The notes beneath the pieces were generated by a model. The model saw nothing but the letters and a program-made list of their open reading frames with translations. It was not told the DNA's origin and made no database searches. A DNA stretch of 64,000 nucleotides from positions 27,571 through 91,570 of the forward strand of contig NZ_PPSK01000017.1 in assembly GCF_002903165.1 (NCBI RefSeq). Reading direction: 5' to 3'. Positions within the stretch are counted from its first letter, which is position 1, and every line of letters starts with the position of its first letter. The translations under genes and the position numbers were made by a program. This stretch comes from Halopseudomonas oceani. Lineage in GTDB: Bacteria > Pseudomonadota > Gammaproteobacteria > Pseudomonadales > Pseudomonadaceae. This document shows, in pieces, positions 53,724 through 64,000 of this stretch.

Positions 53724-55268
53724 TTACAGGCGTTGGCGGAGTTGCTCGGCAATGCCGCTCATGGCGTCTTCGCTGCTGGTGTCGATGCTCAGCGAAAGTC
53801 GCTTTTCTTCGTCGGTCAGAGGTTCCATTGATTGCAGTTGATGGCGCATGACATCGATGCCGGCATCTGACACATCGGTACCCTGTTGCTGGCGTTCTAC
53901 CAGCCACTGCTCGACGGTCTGCTGCGGCGCGTCGCAGTGTAGTACCAGGCAGGGAGCACCCTGGCCCTCAATGGCGTCGCGCAGCATTTGCCGCTGGCTT
54001 CGTATCAGGTGGGTGGCGTCAACAATAACCGGATAACCGTTGCCCAGCGTTTGGGCGGCCAGGTTGGCCAGGCGACGGTAGGTTTGTTCGCTGCGCTCGG
54101 GGCTGTACAGTCCCGAGTCCAGTTCGGCGCTCTCTTCACCGCCAAACAGACGCTTGCGCTCGACATCGGAGCGAAGGCGGATGGCGCCGAGCTGCTCGAC
54201 CAGCTTGACGGCCAGTGTGCTCTTGCCGCTGCCGGAGACGCCGAAGGTCAGCAGTCCGAAGCGCGGAGCCAGTTCGCTGTAGCGCTCAGCCAGCGCGGCA
54301 TAGCCGTAGTAACGCTGCATGGCAGCGGCACGCTGCTCCGCGGTCATGTCGTCGTGCAGGCCGAACAGGGCAACCTTGGCGCGCACCATGGCGCGATAGG
54401 CTTTGTAGTAGTTGAGTACGGCCAGCCCCTGGTAGTCTCCAGTCTGCTCCAGGTAGGCGCTGAGGAAGCGGTTCGACAGCGTGTGCAGGCCGCGGTCCTC
54501 AAGGTCCATGCTCATGAAGGCGACGTCGGCCATGACGTCGGTCCAGCGAAACGGCTCGTTGAACTCAATGCAGTCAAACAGGGTCACTTGACCGTCGATC
54601 AGGGTAACGTTGTCCAGGTAGACGTCGCCGTGACATTCGCGAACCATGCCGGTGGCTTTGCGTTCTGCGATTTGGGGAATCAGCCGCTGATAGGTAGTAT
54701 TCGCCCACTGTTCAAGCGCCTCGAGCTGCTCAAGGTCCTGGGTGCTGCTCAGAAAGGGACGGATCTGCTCAAAGTTTTGCGCAACCGGGGCATGTACCTG
54801 TTCCGGGGCGCCGAACGGGGTATCGAGTTCGGCATGGTCGATCTGGCCGTGAAAACGAGCCAGGACCACCGCCAGTTGATCAATGTGTGATGCTGTCAGG
54901 CCGCCAGCGCGTTGCAGGTTGCCGAGCAGGTCTTCCTGGCGGAACTGTCGAGTCTTGACCATGTATTCGATGGCTTGGCCGTCCCCCCCGATGACCGGCG
55001 CCTGTTCGCTGCCGGTAACGGGGACGACGCCAAGGTAGAGTTCGGGGGCCAGACGGCGGTTGAGGCGCACTTCCTCGCGGCAGAAGTGCTCGCGTTGGGC
55101 CAGGGTGGAAAAGTCCAGAAAGCCAAAGTTGACGGGCTTCTTGACCTTGTAGACATAGTCGCCGGTCAGCAGCACCCAGGAAATATGGGTTTCGATCAGA
55201 GTAAAACCGCTCACTGGGTGGTCATACAGGTCAGGGTTCTGCAGCGCAGTTAACAGGGTCTGGCTCAC
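53724..55268 (-). CDS. Fusion of aminoglycoside-phosphotransferase-like and P-loop kinase domains
   Basis: The start is GTG 55268 with AAGGAAA upstream; upstream ATG 55301 has no SD. The N-terminal half (about 1-310) is a kinase-like fold: DYVYKVKKPVNFGFLDFS, catalytic loop RECHGDVYLDNV and metal-binding FDCIEFNEPFRWTDVMADVAF. The C-terminal half (about 335-514) has Walker A FGVSGSGKST and an AAA_33/zeta-like kinase core. Both halves could be phosphotransferases. The architecture is known in Gammaproteobacteria, but its substrate is unknown, and antibiotic modification should not be assumed. Divergent from mrcB. Confidence 0.85.
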   Translation of the reverse strand: MSQTLLTALQNPDLYDHPVSGFTLIETHISWVLLTGDYVYKVKKPVNFGFLDFSTLAQREHFCREEVRLNRRLAPELYLGVVPVTGSEQAPVIGGDGQAIEYMVKTRQFRQEDLLGNLQRAGGLTASHIDQLAVVLARFHGQIDHAELDTPFGAPEQVHAPVAQNFEQIRPFLSSTQDLEQLEALEQWANTTYQRLIPQIAERKATGMVRECHGDVYLDNVTLIDGQVTLFDCIEFNEPFRWTDVMADVAFMSMDLEDRGLHTLSNRFLSAYLEQTGDYQGLAVLNYYKAYRAMVRAKVALFGLHDDMTAEQRAAAMQRYYGYAALAERYSELAPRFGLLTFGVSGSGKSTLAVKLVEQLGAIRLRSDVERKRLFGGEESAELDSGLYSPERSEQTYRRLANLAAQTLGNGYPVIVDATHLIRSQRQMLRDAIEGQGAPCLVLHCDAPQQTVEQWLVERQQQGTDVSDAGIDVMRHQLQSMEPLTDEEKRLSLSIDTSSEDAMSGIAEQLRQRL

Positions 55269-55391
55269 GACGTTTCCTTGTTTGGTCGGCAATGCGAACA
55301 TTATGCGGGTTGGCTGGTCCGAGGCCAACCATGGGCAATGACCCGAAGCACAGGCTACGGGCACAACGGATGCGGAGTAACACAGATAACG

Positions 55392-57719
55392 ATGGCTAAT
55401 AAACGCAGATCGCGAGGCAAGGGAAAGGCCAAAGGCAGAAGCCGGCTCTGGGGCTGGTTGCTCAAGCTGGGGCTGGTTGGAATGGTGCTGCTCGGGGCGC
55501 TGGCGGTTTATCTGGATGCCATTGTGCAGGAGAAATTCTCAGGCAAGCGCTGGGCGGTCCCCGCCAAAGTGTTTGCCAGGCCACTTGAGCTGTATGCCGG
55601 GCGCGCGCTGACGCGTGATGACTTTCTGACCGAGCTGCGTGCGTTGGGGTACCGGCAAACCAACGCGGCTGATGGACCAGGCCAAATGTCGGTCGGCAGC
55701 AGCCGTATTGATGTGTACACCCGTGGCTTCCAGTTCTTCGAGGGAGCCGAGCCTGCCCAGCGGGTCAGTGTCCAGTTTAACGGGTCGACCATCAGCAGCA
55801 TCCGTGGCAATGGCGATCTGGTTATGGCGCGGCTGGAGCCGTTGATGATCGGCGGCATTTACCCTGCGCATAACGAAGATCGCATTCTGATCCGGCTGGA
55901 TCAGGCTCCGCCCTATCTGGTTGACTCGTTGGTCGCGGTTGAGGATCGTGATTTCTTCAATCACTTCGGTGTCTCGCCGAAGGGCATCGCCCGCGCGATG
56001 TTCGTCAACCTGACCACCGGCAGCTTGCAGCAGGGCGGCAGTACGCTCACTCAGCAACTAGTGAAGAACTTCTTCCTGTCGGCAGACCGCAACATCGTCC
56101 GCAAGGGGCTTGAAGCGATGATGGCGGTGCTGCTGGAGGTGCACTACAGCAAGGAAGACATTCTTGAGGCGTATTTGAACGAGGTCTTCCTCGGTCAGGA
56201 TGGCAACCGGGCAGTGCACGGGTTTGGTCTGGCCAGTCAGTATTACTTTGCTCAGCCGTTGCAGGAGTTAAAGCTTCATCAGGTCGCGCTGCTGGTCGGG
56301 ATGGTTAAGGGCGCGTCCTATTACAACCCGCGCCGCAACCCCGAGCGCGCCACCACGCGGCGCAATCTGGTGCTGGACCTGATGGCAGAGCAAGGCATGA
56401 TCAGCCAGCAGCAGGCAAATGATGCCAAGGCCAAGCCGCTTGACGTGACCGTTGGTGGCAGTATGGCCAATACCAGCTACCCGGCGTTCATGGACCTGGT
56501 CAAGCGTCAGCTGCGCGAAGACTACCGTGACGAGGACTTGACCAGCGAGGGGCTGCGCATCTTTACCAGTTTCGATCCGCTGCTGCAGAAAAAGGCGGAG
56601 GACGCTGTTCAGACCACCCTCAAGCGATTTGGCGAAACGCCGGATAAGCAACCGCTGGAGGGAGCAATGGTGGTGACTGGCGCGCAGACCGGTGAGGTGC
56701 TGGCGCTGGTCGGGGGTAGCAACCCGCGTTTTTCCGGCTTCAACCGGGCGCTTGATGCCTCGCGGCCAATCGGGTCGCTGATTAAGCCGGCAATCTATCT
56801 GACGGCGCTGGAGAAGCCAGAGCGCTATTCGCTGATCACCCCGATTGATGATGAGCCGATTACCCTGGACGCCGAGCCCGGCAATACCTGGACGCCGCAG
56901 AACTACGATCGCCAGAGCCATGGTCAGGTGCCGCTCTATCTGGCGTTGGCCAAGTCCTATAACCAGGCGGCGGTGCGAGTTGGTATGGATGTCGGAGTGG
57001 ACAACGTCCTGAATACGGTGCGTCGGTTGGGCGTCGATCATGACTGGCCGGCCTATCCCGCGATGCTCCTGGGCTCAGGATCCATGACTCCGATGCAGGT
57101 TGCGGACATGTTCCAGACAATCGCCAATGGCGGCTTCAATACACCGCTGCGAGCGATCCGCAATGTGCTGACGGCCGAGGGGGAGCCGCTTAAGCGCTAT
57201 CCGTTCGAGGTGCGCCAGCGCTTTGATTCGGCGACCATCTTTCTTACCCAGGAAGCCATGAGTCATGTCATGACCGAGGGGACCGGTCGCTCCGCCTATC
57301 GTTTCGTACCGTCCAATGTGCGACTGGCGGGCAAGACGGGGACCACCAATGATCTGCGCGACAGCTGGTTTGCCGGCTTCTCCGACGACTTGGTTGCGGT
57401 TTCCTGGGTTGGCCGTGACGACAATGATCGGACACGTCTGACCGGTGCCACGGGGGCGCTGCAGGTGTGGAATGCGTTCATGGGGCAGGCACATCCGCAA
57501 AGTCTGTCGGCGGTGCCGCCGGCAGAAATCGTAACGGCATGGGCTGATCCGGCTACCGGACTTGGCAGTGACCCGTCTTGTGAGGGCAGTGTGGAAGTGC
57601 ATTTCCGGGCAGGATACGAGCCCCTGCCTGGGCCGGGCTGTCGTCCGGTGATCGATACCGAGGTGCTGCAGGATGGGGCGAATCGAGTGCTGGATACCAT
57701 TCGCGACTGGCTGCGTTGA
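55392..57719 (+). CDS. mrcB: Penicillin-binding protein 1B
   Basis: A bifunctional peptidoglycan synthase of 775 residues, with a basic cytoplasmic N-terminus (KRRSRGKGKAKGRSR) and transmembrane helix about 20-42. A UB2H regulator-binding domain (about 65-150) is followed by glycosyltransferase 51 (about 160-345) with catalytic Glu in AVEDRDFFNHFG and LTQQLVKN. The transpeptidase domain (about 420-740) shows SRPIGSLIKPAIYL with the acyl-accepting Ser, SYN (KSYNQAAV) and KTGTTND. ATG 55392 fits the family N-terminus; GGAG lies rather far upstream (16 nt). Confidence 0.96.
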   Translation: MANKRRSRGKGKAKGRSRLWGWLLKLGLVGMVLLGALAVYLDAIVQEKFSGKRWAVPAKVFARPLELYAGRALTRDDFLTELRALGYRQTNAADGPGQMSVGSSRIDVYTRGFQFFEGAEPAQRVSVQFNGSTISSIRGNGDLVMARLEPLMIGGIYPAHNEDRILIRLDQAPPYLVDSLVAVEDRDFFNHFGVSPKGIARAMFVNLTTGSLQQGGSTLTQQLVKNFFLSADRNIVRKGLEAMMAVLLEVHYSKEDILEAYLNEVFLGQDGNRAVHGFGLASQYYFAQPLQELKLHQVALLVGMVKGASYYNPRRNPERATTRRNLVLDLMAEQGMISQQQANDAKAKPLDVTVGGSMANTSYPAFMDLVKRQLREDYRDEDLTSEGLRIFTSFDPLLQKKAEDAVQTTLKRFGETPDKQPLEGAMVVTGAQTGEVLALVGGSNPRFSGFNRALDASRPIGSLIKPAIYLTALEKPERYSLITPIDDEPITLDAEPGNTWTPQNYDRQSHGQVPLYLALAKSYNQAAVRVGMDVGVDNVLNTVRRLGVDHDWPAYPAMLLGSGSMTPMQVADMFQTIANGGFNTPLRAIRNVLTAEGEPLKRYPFEVRQRFDSATIFLTQEAMSHVMTEGTGRSAYRFVPSNVRLAGKTGTTNDLRDSWFAGFSDDLVAVSWVGRDDNDRTRLTGATGALQVWNAFMGQAHPQSLSAVPPAEIVTAWADPATGLGSDPSCEGSVEVHFRAGYEPLPGPGCRPVIDTEVLQDGANRVLDTIRDWLR

Positions 57720-57779
57720 GCATCGCTCAGTATGCTGTCGTACTTCCAGCTTTGATGAATGAGTAGAGGATCAAACGTG

Positions 57780-58445
57780 ATGACTATCAAAAAGGCAGCC
57801 CTGGTTGCGGCGACAATGGCTGTGCTGTCCGGTTGCGCAGGCTCCGGCGGCCATATCCCTGTTGTCGACTCGGGGCGCCCGGTGTCCAACGAGGATATGC
57901 GTACCGGTGCCGGCCGAGTCATCAGTAACGCCCCCCAGACCAATTCGCCGCAGGACGCTGGCGTTGTCGTCATGGTGCCCGATAGCAATGGTGGCTCCAG
58001 CGCTGTTCAGTCCTATCCGCTGGATAGTCAGCCGGTGTTCTCTACGGATAACGGCGGTAATGCGACCGGTGGTGCCACGCCGGGTGCTGCTGGCAGCTCG
58101 GTGCTGCAACAGGACGAGCAACTGTCGGGTCCGGTGCTGGCGCTGCTAACGACGGCCCGGCAGCAGGAAGGCAGTGGTGACCTCAACGGAGCCAATGCGA
58201 GTCTGGAGCGCGCGATGCGGATCGCGCCGCGCGAGCCGCAGGTACTCTATCGTCTGGCTCAGGTGCGCCTGCACCAGGGTGACGCTGCCCAGGCAGAGCA
58301 GTTGGCCCAGCGTGGCCTCACCTACGCCGCTGGCCGCCCTGCGCTGCAGGCCGGATTGTGGGAGCTGGTTGCGCAGGCCAGAGAGGCTCAGGGTAACAAC
58401 GCTGGGGCCGAGCAGGCGCGTCAGCGAGCCCGCGTCTCGTTGTGA
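57780..58445 (+). CDS. TPR-containing lipoprotein
   Basis: 221 residues from ATG 57780 (GTG 57777 is equally spaced from GAGGA). The lipoprotein signal ends at VLSGC (Cys19). A low-complexity Ser/Gly/Asn/Pro linker (about 20-115) precedes TPR-like helices (about 120-215) with LNGANASLERAMRIAPREPQVLYRLAQVRLHQGD in the TPR spacing. Located 60 bp after mrcB as in P. aeruginosa (mrcB then a TPR lipoprotein), so a role assisting peptidoglycan synthesis is plausible but unproven. The stop overlaps yqcC (TGATG). Confidence 0.87.
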   Translation: MTIKKAALVAATMAVLSGCAGSGGHIPVVDSGRPVSNEDMRTGAGRVISNAPQTNSPQDAGVVVMVPDSNGGSSAVQSYPLDSQPVFSTDNGGNATGGATPGAAGSSVLQQDEQLSGPVLALLTTARQQEGSGDLNGANASLERAMRIAPREPQVLYRLAQVRLHQGDAAQAEQLAQRGLTYAAGRPALQAGLWELVAQAREAQGNNAGAEQARQRARVSL

Positions 58446-58792
58446 TGCCCGCTGGCTGGTCCGCTCTGGCTGATGCCGTGCTCCAGCTCGAGATGGAGTT
58501 GCGGCAGCTGGGGCTATGGTCACGGGAGCCGCCGGTACGGTGGCGGCTGGAAAGCGAAGTGCCATTTTGCGTGGATACGCTGGCCTTTGATCAGTGGTTG
58601 CAGTGGGTGTTTATCCCGCAAGTGATCAGTTTGCTGGAGCGTGGCGAAACTTTGCCGGGTGAGTGTCGTATTCAACCAATGGGTGAGGAGGCATTCGCCC
58701 ATCTTGGCCGGCGGCGCGGCGGGCTATTGGCAGCGCTTGGTCAGATTGACCATTGCGCTGCCATGCTGGCTAAAGACGTTGCTCAGTTCTGA
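58445..58792 (+). CDS. yqcC: YqcC family protein (DUF446)
   Basis: 115 residues with family features: LEMELRQLGLWSREPP (about 16-31), FCVDTLAFDQWLQWVFIPQV (about 41-60) and helical tail to AAMLAKDVAQF. It is a small helical cytosolic protein, often linked to truC in Enterobacteria, without a defined function. ATG 58445 shares a base with the upstream stop. Its 3' end overlaps the convergent DUF4124 gene by 10 bp. Confidence 0.88.
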   Translation: MPAGWSALADAVLQLEMELRQLGLWSREPPVRWRLESEVPFCVDTLAFDQWLQWVFIPQVISLLERGETLPGECRIQPMGEEAFAHLGRRRGGLLAALGQIDHCAAMLAKDVAQF

Positions 58793-59214
58793 CAGTTGGC
58801 CTGCAGGTCAGCTTTTGCCTTGCTAATCATTGCCTGCCGATCTTCTTCTGTAACCCTCTCTACTGTGCCGTCTTCTCGTGTTTGTCGCAGACGCGGGTTG
58901 TTTTCCATCGTCGTCAGCCGATTGCGCAGTGACTCGCAGTAGGCGGCCAGTTCCGCCTCGTATTCGGGGTTTGCAATCTGTTTCTGAGCAGGCTCTCCCG
59001 CAGTCGCTGTGGTCTCTTCCTCCGCTGGCGCCTGCGGCGTCGGCGAACTCGGCTGTGGCGGGGGCGCGACATTCATCCGTTGATACTGGTTGTCGGCCGG
59101 TGGCTGCTGGCTGAACTGGGTTACGCCATCTTCGTCTACCCATTTGTATAGTTGGGTGGCCATGGCACTGCTGCAGGCCAGGGTGAGCAGGGTGGTGATC
59201 ATTAACTTGCGCAT
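58783..59214 (-). CDS. DUF4124-domain periplasmic protein
   Basis: The start is ATG 59214 (MRKLMITTLLTLACSSAMA, signal peptide cleaved near residue 19) with AAGGA upstream. The 143-residue product has the DUF4124 core QLYKWVDEDGVTQFSQQPPAD (about 21-41), a Pro/Ala/Glu linker and a helical C-terminus. DUF4124 is a short periplasmic beta module common in Gammaproteobacteria; its role is unknown. The long frame open to 59391 lacks an SD and a signal peptide. Confidence 0.87.
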   Translation of the reverse strand: MRKLMITTLLTLACSSAMATQLYKWVDEDGVTQFSQQPPADNQYQRMNVAPPPQPSSPTPQAPAEEETTATAGEPAQKQIANPEYEAELAAYCESLRNRLTTMENNPRLRQTREDGTVERVTEEDRQAMISKAKADLQANCQN

Positions 59215-59628
59215 GGTGCTAGCGTCCTTGTAGTGCGGCGAAACAATCATAACCCGACAACTCGTGCGGGCACTCTTGACAAGGTATATCCCTTGGTAGG
59301 GGTTTTCTGCAACTTGGCTTGACTTGTACGCCTTGAGTGTAAACAATTCGTGGTTCTCATGAGACAGCTGTTTTCGGAGCCCACCCCGCATCCGAGACGG
59401 CTGACTTTAGTTGCTCATTCCGGGAGACGAAACCCGTCGTCCTCGGCCTGGCACCCGCACGCGCTACCTCGCGCTGGGTGAGGTGATTCCGAAACAGCAG
59501 GAATACGCCTCCACGCACGTAGTCAAAGCTGATGCAGTACAACCACCGTTGTTCTGCGCTGCCGAGCAGTAAACAGGTATCCTGCTGCCCGCCGTGTTGG
59601 TGGTCGGCATGCTAGAGGTGATTCAAAA
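59215..59628. other. 414-bp ilvI leader/intergenic region, unassigned
   Basis: The region lies between the divergent DUF4124 gene and ilvI. Candidate promoter pieces such as CTTGACTTGTACGCC (about 59317-59331) are seen. A 61-codon minus-strand frame (59357-59542; [12 protein letters not shown]...) has no SD and no family I know. A run of Ile/Leu/Val codons (ATC CTG CTG, then GTG TTG GTG GTC) at about 59579-59611 hints at an attenuator leader, but no ATG/GTG with SD opens it and no terminator hairpin follows. Function unresolved. Confidence 0.4.
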
Positions 59629-61359
59629 GTGGAGCTTTTATCCGGCGCTGAGATGGTCGTCCGCTCATTGCGTGACGAGGGTGTTAAATACATCTACGGG
59701 TACCCGGGCGGTGCCCTTCTGCATATCTACGATGCCATTTTCCGGCAGGACGACGTAGAGCATATTCTGGTTCGCCACGAACAGGCTGCAGCCCATATGG
59801 CTGATGGCTACGCGCGCGCCACCGGCAAGCCCGGTGTGGTTCTGGTGACCTCGGGTCCCGGTGCAACCAATACCGTTACCGGTATCGCGACTGCCTACAT
59901 GGATTCCATTCCAATGGTTGTCATCTCCGGTCAGGTGGCAAGCAACATGGTCGGCTCTGATGCCTTCCAGGAAACCGATATGGTCGGCGTATCTCGTCCC
60001 ATCGTGAAGCACAGCTTCATGGTCAAGGATCCGCGCGAGATTCCCGAGGTCATCAAGAAGGCCTTTTATCTGGCGCAAAGCGGTCGTCCCGGCCCGGTCG
60101 TCATCGATATCCCGAAAGACATGACCAACCCTGCCGACAAGTTCGAGTACAGCTACCCGAAGAAGGTCAAGCTGCGCTCTTACAACCCGGCTACTCGTGG
60201 TCACTCCGGCCAGATCCGCAAAGCTGTCGAGATGATGCTGGCGGCAAAACGCCCGATCATCTACTCCGGTGGCGGGGTTGTTCTGGGTGGCGCATCGCGC
60301 CCGCTGACCGAGCTGGCCAAGGCGCTGAATGTACCGGTTACCAATACACTGATGGGCCTGGGTGCGTTCCCGGGTACAGATCGACAGTTTGTTGGCATGC
60401 TCGGTATGCACGGCAGCTATACAGCCAACCTGGCTATGCATCACGCTGATGTGATCCTGGCGGTCGGCGCACGATTTGATGACCGCGTCATCAATGGCGA
60501 GGACTCCTCCAAGTTCTGCCCGAACGCCAAGATTATTCATATCGACATCGACCCCGCGTCCATCTCCAAAATGGTCAAGGCTGATATTCCGATTGTTGGT
60601 CCGGTTGAAAGCGTACTGACCGAGATGGTTGCCATTCTCAAGGAAATCGGTGAGACACCCGACGCTGAGGCACAGGCGACCTGGTGGAAGCAGATTGATG
60701 AGTGGCGTGGCGATGGTGCGCTGTTCCCTTACGACAAAGGCGACGGCAGCATCATCAAGCCCCAGGCTGTAATCGAGGCGTTGTGGGAAGTGACTGGCGG
60801 CGATGCCTTCATTACCTCCGATGTCGGGCAGCATCAGATGTTCGCGGCTCAGTACTACCGCTTCGATAAGCCTAACCGCTGGATCAACTCCGGTGGCTTG
60901 GGCACCATGGGCTTCGGTTTCCCCGCAGCTATGGGGGTGCAACTGAACTTCCCGGAGGCAACTGTTGCCTGTGTTACCGGTGAAGGCAGTATTCAGATGA
61001 ACATTCAGGAACTCTCGACCTGTCTGCAATACGATATGCCGGTCAAGATCGTCAACCTGAACAACGGTGCGCTGGGCATGGTCCGCCAATGGCAAGACAT
61101 GCAATACAACAGCCGTTATTCGCACTCCTACATGGAATCGCTGCCGGACTTCGTCAAGCTGGCTGAGGCCTATGGTCACGTCGGTATCCGCATTACCGAT
61201 CCGAAGGAGCTCAAGAGCAAGATGGCGGAAGCCTTTGCCATGAAGGATCGTCTGGTCTTCCTGGATATTGCGGTTGATACCAGTGAGCACGTCTACCCGA
61301 TGCAGATTCGTGGTGGTGGGATGCGAGATATGTGGCTGAGCAAAACGGAGCGCACCTGA
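59629..61359 (+). CDS. ilvI: Acetolactate synthase large subunit
   Basis: AHAS makes acetolactate or acetohydroxybutyrate, the first committed step to valine, leucine and isoleucine. The start is GTG 59629 with AGAGGTGA upstream. 576 residues: PYR domain with [14 protein letters not shown] and [18 protein letters not shown] (catalytic Glu), central domain, and ThDP/metal motif [17 protein letters not shown] with [12 protein letters not shown]. It is followed directly by the small subunit. Confidence 0.97.
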   Translation: MELLSGAEMVVRSLRDEGVKYIYGYPGGALLHIYDAIFRQDDVEHILVRHEQAAAHMADGYARATGKPGVVLVTSGPGATNTVTGIATAYMDSIPMVVISGQVASNMVGSDAFQETDMVGVSRPIVKHSFMVKDPREIPEVIKKAFYLAQSGRPGPVVIDIPKDMTNPADKFEYSYPKKVKLRSYNPATRGHSGQIRKAVEMMLAAKRPIIYSGGGVVLGGASRPLTELAKALNVPVTNTLMGLGAFPGTDRQFVGMLGMHGSYTANLAMHHADVILAVGARFDDRVINGEDSSKFCPNAKIIHIDIDPASISKMVKADIPIVGPVESVLTEMVAILKEIGETPDAEAQATWWKQIDEWRGDGALFPYDKGDGSIIKPQAVIEALWEVTGGDAFITSDVGQHQMFAAQYYRFDKPNRWINSGGLGTMGFGFPAAMGVQLNFPEATVACVTGEGSIQMNIQELSTCLQYDMPVKIVNLNNGALGMVRQWQDMQYNSRYSHSYMESLPDFVKLAEAYGHVGIRITDPKELKSKMAEAFAMKDRLVFLDIAVDTSEHVYPMQIRGGGMRDMWLSKTERT

Positions 61360-61361
61360 TC

Positions 61362-62919
<1,558 letters not shown>

Positions 62920-62933
62920 GTCGAGCGATAGTG

Positions 62934-62963
62934 AAAAACGCGGCTTTTAAGCCGCGTTTTTTT
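62934..62963 (+). terminator. Intrinsic terminator after ilvC
   Basis: ACGCGGC (62938-62944) and GCCGCGT (62951-62957) flank TTTTAA, with AAAAA before and seven T from the stem end onward. Placed 15 bp after the ilvC stop. Confidence 0.93.
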
Positions 62964-63045
62964 ATGTTCGAACGCGGAGCTGAGCTGGTTATTTGCTTGT
63001 CAAATTGCCACACTGTTCAGCCCGGCAATGTTGCAAGGTAATCCC

Positions 63046-63876
63046 ATGACAGAGCATCAAAACAACGATCACGGCACCGAGGTGGAAGGCGCGCATGCGT
63101 TGCTACCGATTGATGAGCACGTCGAAGAGGTATCAGGGCCTGACGGCCGTAAGGTCCGTCACAAAGGAGTTTATCTGCTACCCAATCTGTTCACTACAGC
63201 GGCGCTGTTTTCCGGCTTTTACGCCATTGTCAGCGCAATGGACGGCAACTTTACCCATGCGGCGGTCGCCATTTTCATTGCCATGGTGCTTGATGGCCTG
63301 GACGGCCGCGTTGCGCGACTGACCAACACCCAGAGTGCCTTTGGTGCTGAGTACGACTCGTTGTCGGATATGGTTGCTTTCGGCATCGCCCCGGCTGTTG
63401 TTGTGTTCAGTTGGGCGTTGACTGATTTGGGTAAAGTGGGGTGGGTGTTTGCGTTTATCTACGTAGCGGGCGCCGCGCTGCGTCTGGCTCGCTTCAACAC
63501 GCATATTGGTGATGACGATAAGCGTTACTTTACCGGGTTGCCGAGTCCATCGGGAGCGGGGCTCGTCGCCGGTATGGTCTGGTCGTTGAGTGACTTCGGT
63601 GTTGACGGCAATGATATTTCTCTGTTGGTTGGCATTCTCACGGCGCTTGGCGGCTTGTTAATGGTCAGTAACTTCCGCTACTACAGCTTCAAGGATCTGG
63701 ATTTCAAGGGGCGGGTTCCGTTCTTTGTCATTCTGGTGGTGGTTCTGGGGTTTGCGGTCATTTCGTCTGACCCGTCGCGGATACTGTGGGCAATCTTTGT
63801 TGGGTACACCATCTCCGGGCCGGTCATGTCGCTTTGGCGCTTGCGTCAGCGCACTAAATCTACTTCTGCTGAGTGA
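63046..63876 (+). CDS. pssA: CDP-diacylglycerol--serine O-phosphatidyltransferase
   Basis: PssA makes phosphatidylserine, the precursor of phosphatidylethanolamine. ATG 63046 is preferred (AAGG about 9 nt upstream) over ATG 63028. The 276-residue multi-pass protein has the CDP-alcohol phosphotransferase signature DGLDGRVARLTNTQSAFG followed by AEYDSLSDMVAFG, with all four acidic residues, and about eight hydrophobic helices. It is of the membrane (Bacillus-type, class II) form, as in Pseudomonas. It follows ilvC as in P. aeruginosa. Confidence 0.95.
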   Translation: MTEHQNNDHGTEVEGAHALLPIDEHVEEVSGPDGRKVRHKGVYLLPNLFTTAALFSGFYAIVSAMDGNFTHAAVAIFIAMVLDGLDGRVARLTNTQSAFGAEYDSLSDMVAFGIAPAVVVFSWALTDLGKVGWVFAFIYVAGAALRLARFNTHIGDDDKRYFTGLPSPSGAGLVAGMVWSLSDFGVDGNDISLLVGILTALGGLLMVSNFRYYSFKDLDFKGRVPFFVILVVVLGFAVISSDPSRILWAIFVGYTISGPVMSLWRLRQRTKSTSAE

Positions 63877-63912
63877 TTTCGGACTGCTTTGTAATAAAAC
63901 AGTAATTAGGGC

Positions 63913-63940
63913 TTGACGGAAAATCTGACGGGCCTATAAT
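63913..63940 (+). promoter_or_regulatory. Strong sigma-70 promoter, probably of an rRNA operon beyond the window
   Basis: TTGACG (63913-63918) and consensus TATAAT (63935-63940) are 16 bp apart, followed by TCGCCTCCTCG, a C-rich discriminator of the type found at stringently controlled rRNA promoters. No gene starts before the window ends at 64000. In P. aeruginosa an rRNA operon lies near pssA, so an rRNA operon is a reasonable inference. Confidence 0.65.
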
Positions 63941-64000
63941 TCGCCTCCTCGTCGGGCAGGCTGCTTCGTCTAAAGCGCTTATTAATCAATAAGTTAGCTT

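Noticed and set aside
59357..59542. 61-codon minus-strand ORF in the ilvI leader
   Set aside because: No SD, no domain, and it lies in what is probably promoter/leader DNA; not listed as a gene.
59579..59628. Branched-chain leader peptide of an ilv attenuator
   Set aside because: The Ile/Leu/Val codon run has no initiation codon with SD, no stop before ilvI in that frame and no terminator/antiterminator pair, so it is kept only as part of the unresolved leader.
59665..61290. 541-codon minus-strand frame opposite ilvI
   Set aside because: Antisense shadow of ilvI; the plus-strand gene is unambiguous.

Overview
The window reads as a chromosomal segment of a Pseudomonadaceae member, not P. aeruginosa itself. 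The gene content follows the P. aeruginosa block running from nusA-infB-rbfA-truB-rpsO-pnp, through acs, panC-panB-folK-pcnB, crcZ, cbrB-cbrA, gluQ and dksA, to cbpA, prrF, mrcB and ilvI-ilvH-ilvC-pssA. Several accessory genes are inserted, and some expected genes (panD, pgi, the rest of the heme-uptake set) are absent. The moderately high GC content and lineage-restricted elements (CbrAB/CrcZ, PrrF, a MexAB-OprM/TtgABC-type pump) support this. A Halopseudomonas-like relative is plausible but is only an inference. There are no insertion sequences, CRISPR arrays, prophage genes or tRNA genes.

Layout. 1-7.7 kb (+): translation and RNA-decay cluster nusA (5' end cut by the window), infB, rbfA, truB, rpsO, pnp, with structured intercistronic RNA. 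7.8-22.8 kb: mixed accessory genes. These are a secreted HAD phosphatase, a membrane NHL-propeller protein, a NahD-like isomerase, a LysR regulator with a GNAT enzyme, a MarR regulator with a siderophore-interacting protein under paired operators, thpR, a cupin, rsuA, a sterol-desaturase-like hydroxylase divergent from an AraC regulator, a CHASE histidine kinase, and a run of small genes (YjbR, CPCC, MAPEG, membrane protein, MOSC). 22.8-29.3 kb (-): a FadJ-like/FadI-like pair with eroded active sites, an intact acetyl-CoA acetyltransferase, and acetyl-CoA synthetase. 29.7-40.2 kb (-): panC, panB, folK, pcnB, the sRNA crcZ, cbrB, cbrA, the short overlapping cbrX, gluQ, dksA. 40.4-45.5 kb (+): an aminotransferase and sfsA, a Rieske protein (-), then a partial heme operon phuU-phuV-phuW. 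45.5-52.1 kb: a TetR repressor divergent from an RND efflux operon. 52.1-55.3 kb (-): a PrrF-type iron-responsive sRNA, cbpA, a TfoX-C protein and an APH/P-loop fusion. 55.4-63.9 kb (+): mrcB, a TPR lipoprotein, yqcC, a DUF4124 gene (-), ilvI, ilvH, ilvC, pssA. A strong promoter at the right edge probably drives an rRNA operon lying outside the window.

How parts work together. CbrA/CbrB with CrcZ form the carbon-catabolite relay. A sigma-54 promoter and six CbrB-like half-sites can be read between cbrB and crcZ, and the crcZ strand is full of A-rich Hfq-type motifs. PrrF has a Fur-box-like palindrome over its promoter and its own terminator. The efflux operon has a TtgR-type operator overlapping its promoter.

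Most notable items: the FadJ-like/FadI-like pair that keeps hydratase residues and thiolase cysteines but has lost dehydrogenase and other thiolase residues; the two sRNAs and cbrX; a three-way-junction candidate ahead of rpsO; twin MarR operators; and a heme permease/ATPase/ChaN trio without receptor or binding protein. I did not find a wholly new multi-gene defence or biosynthetic system.
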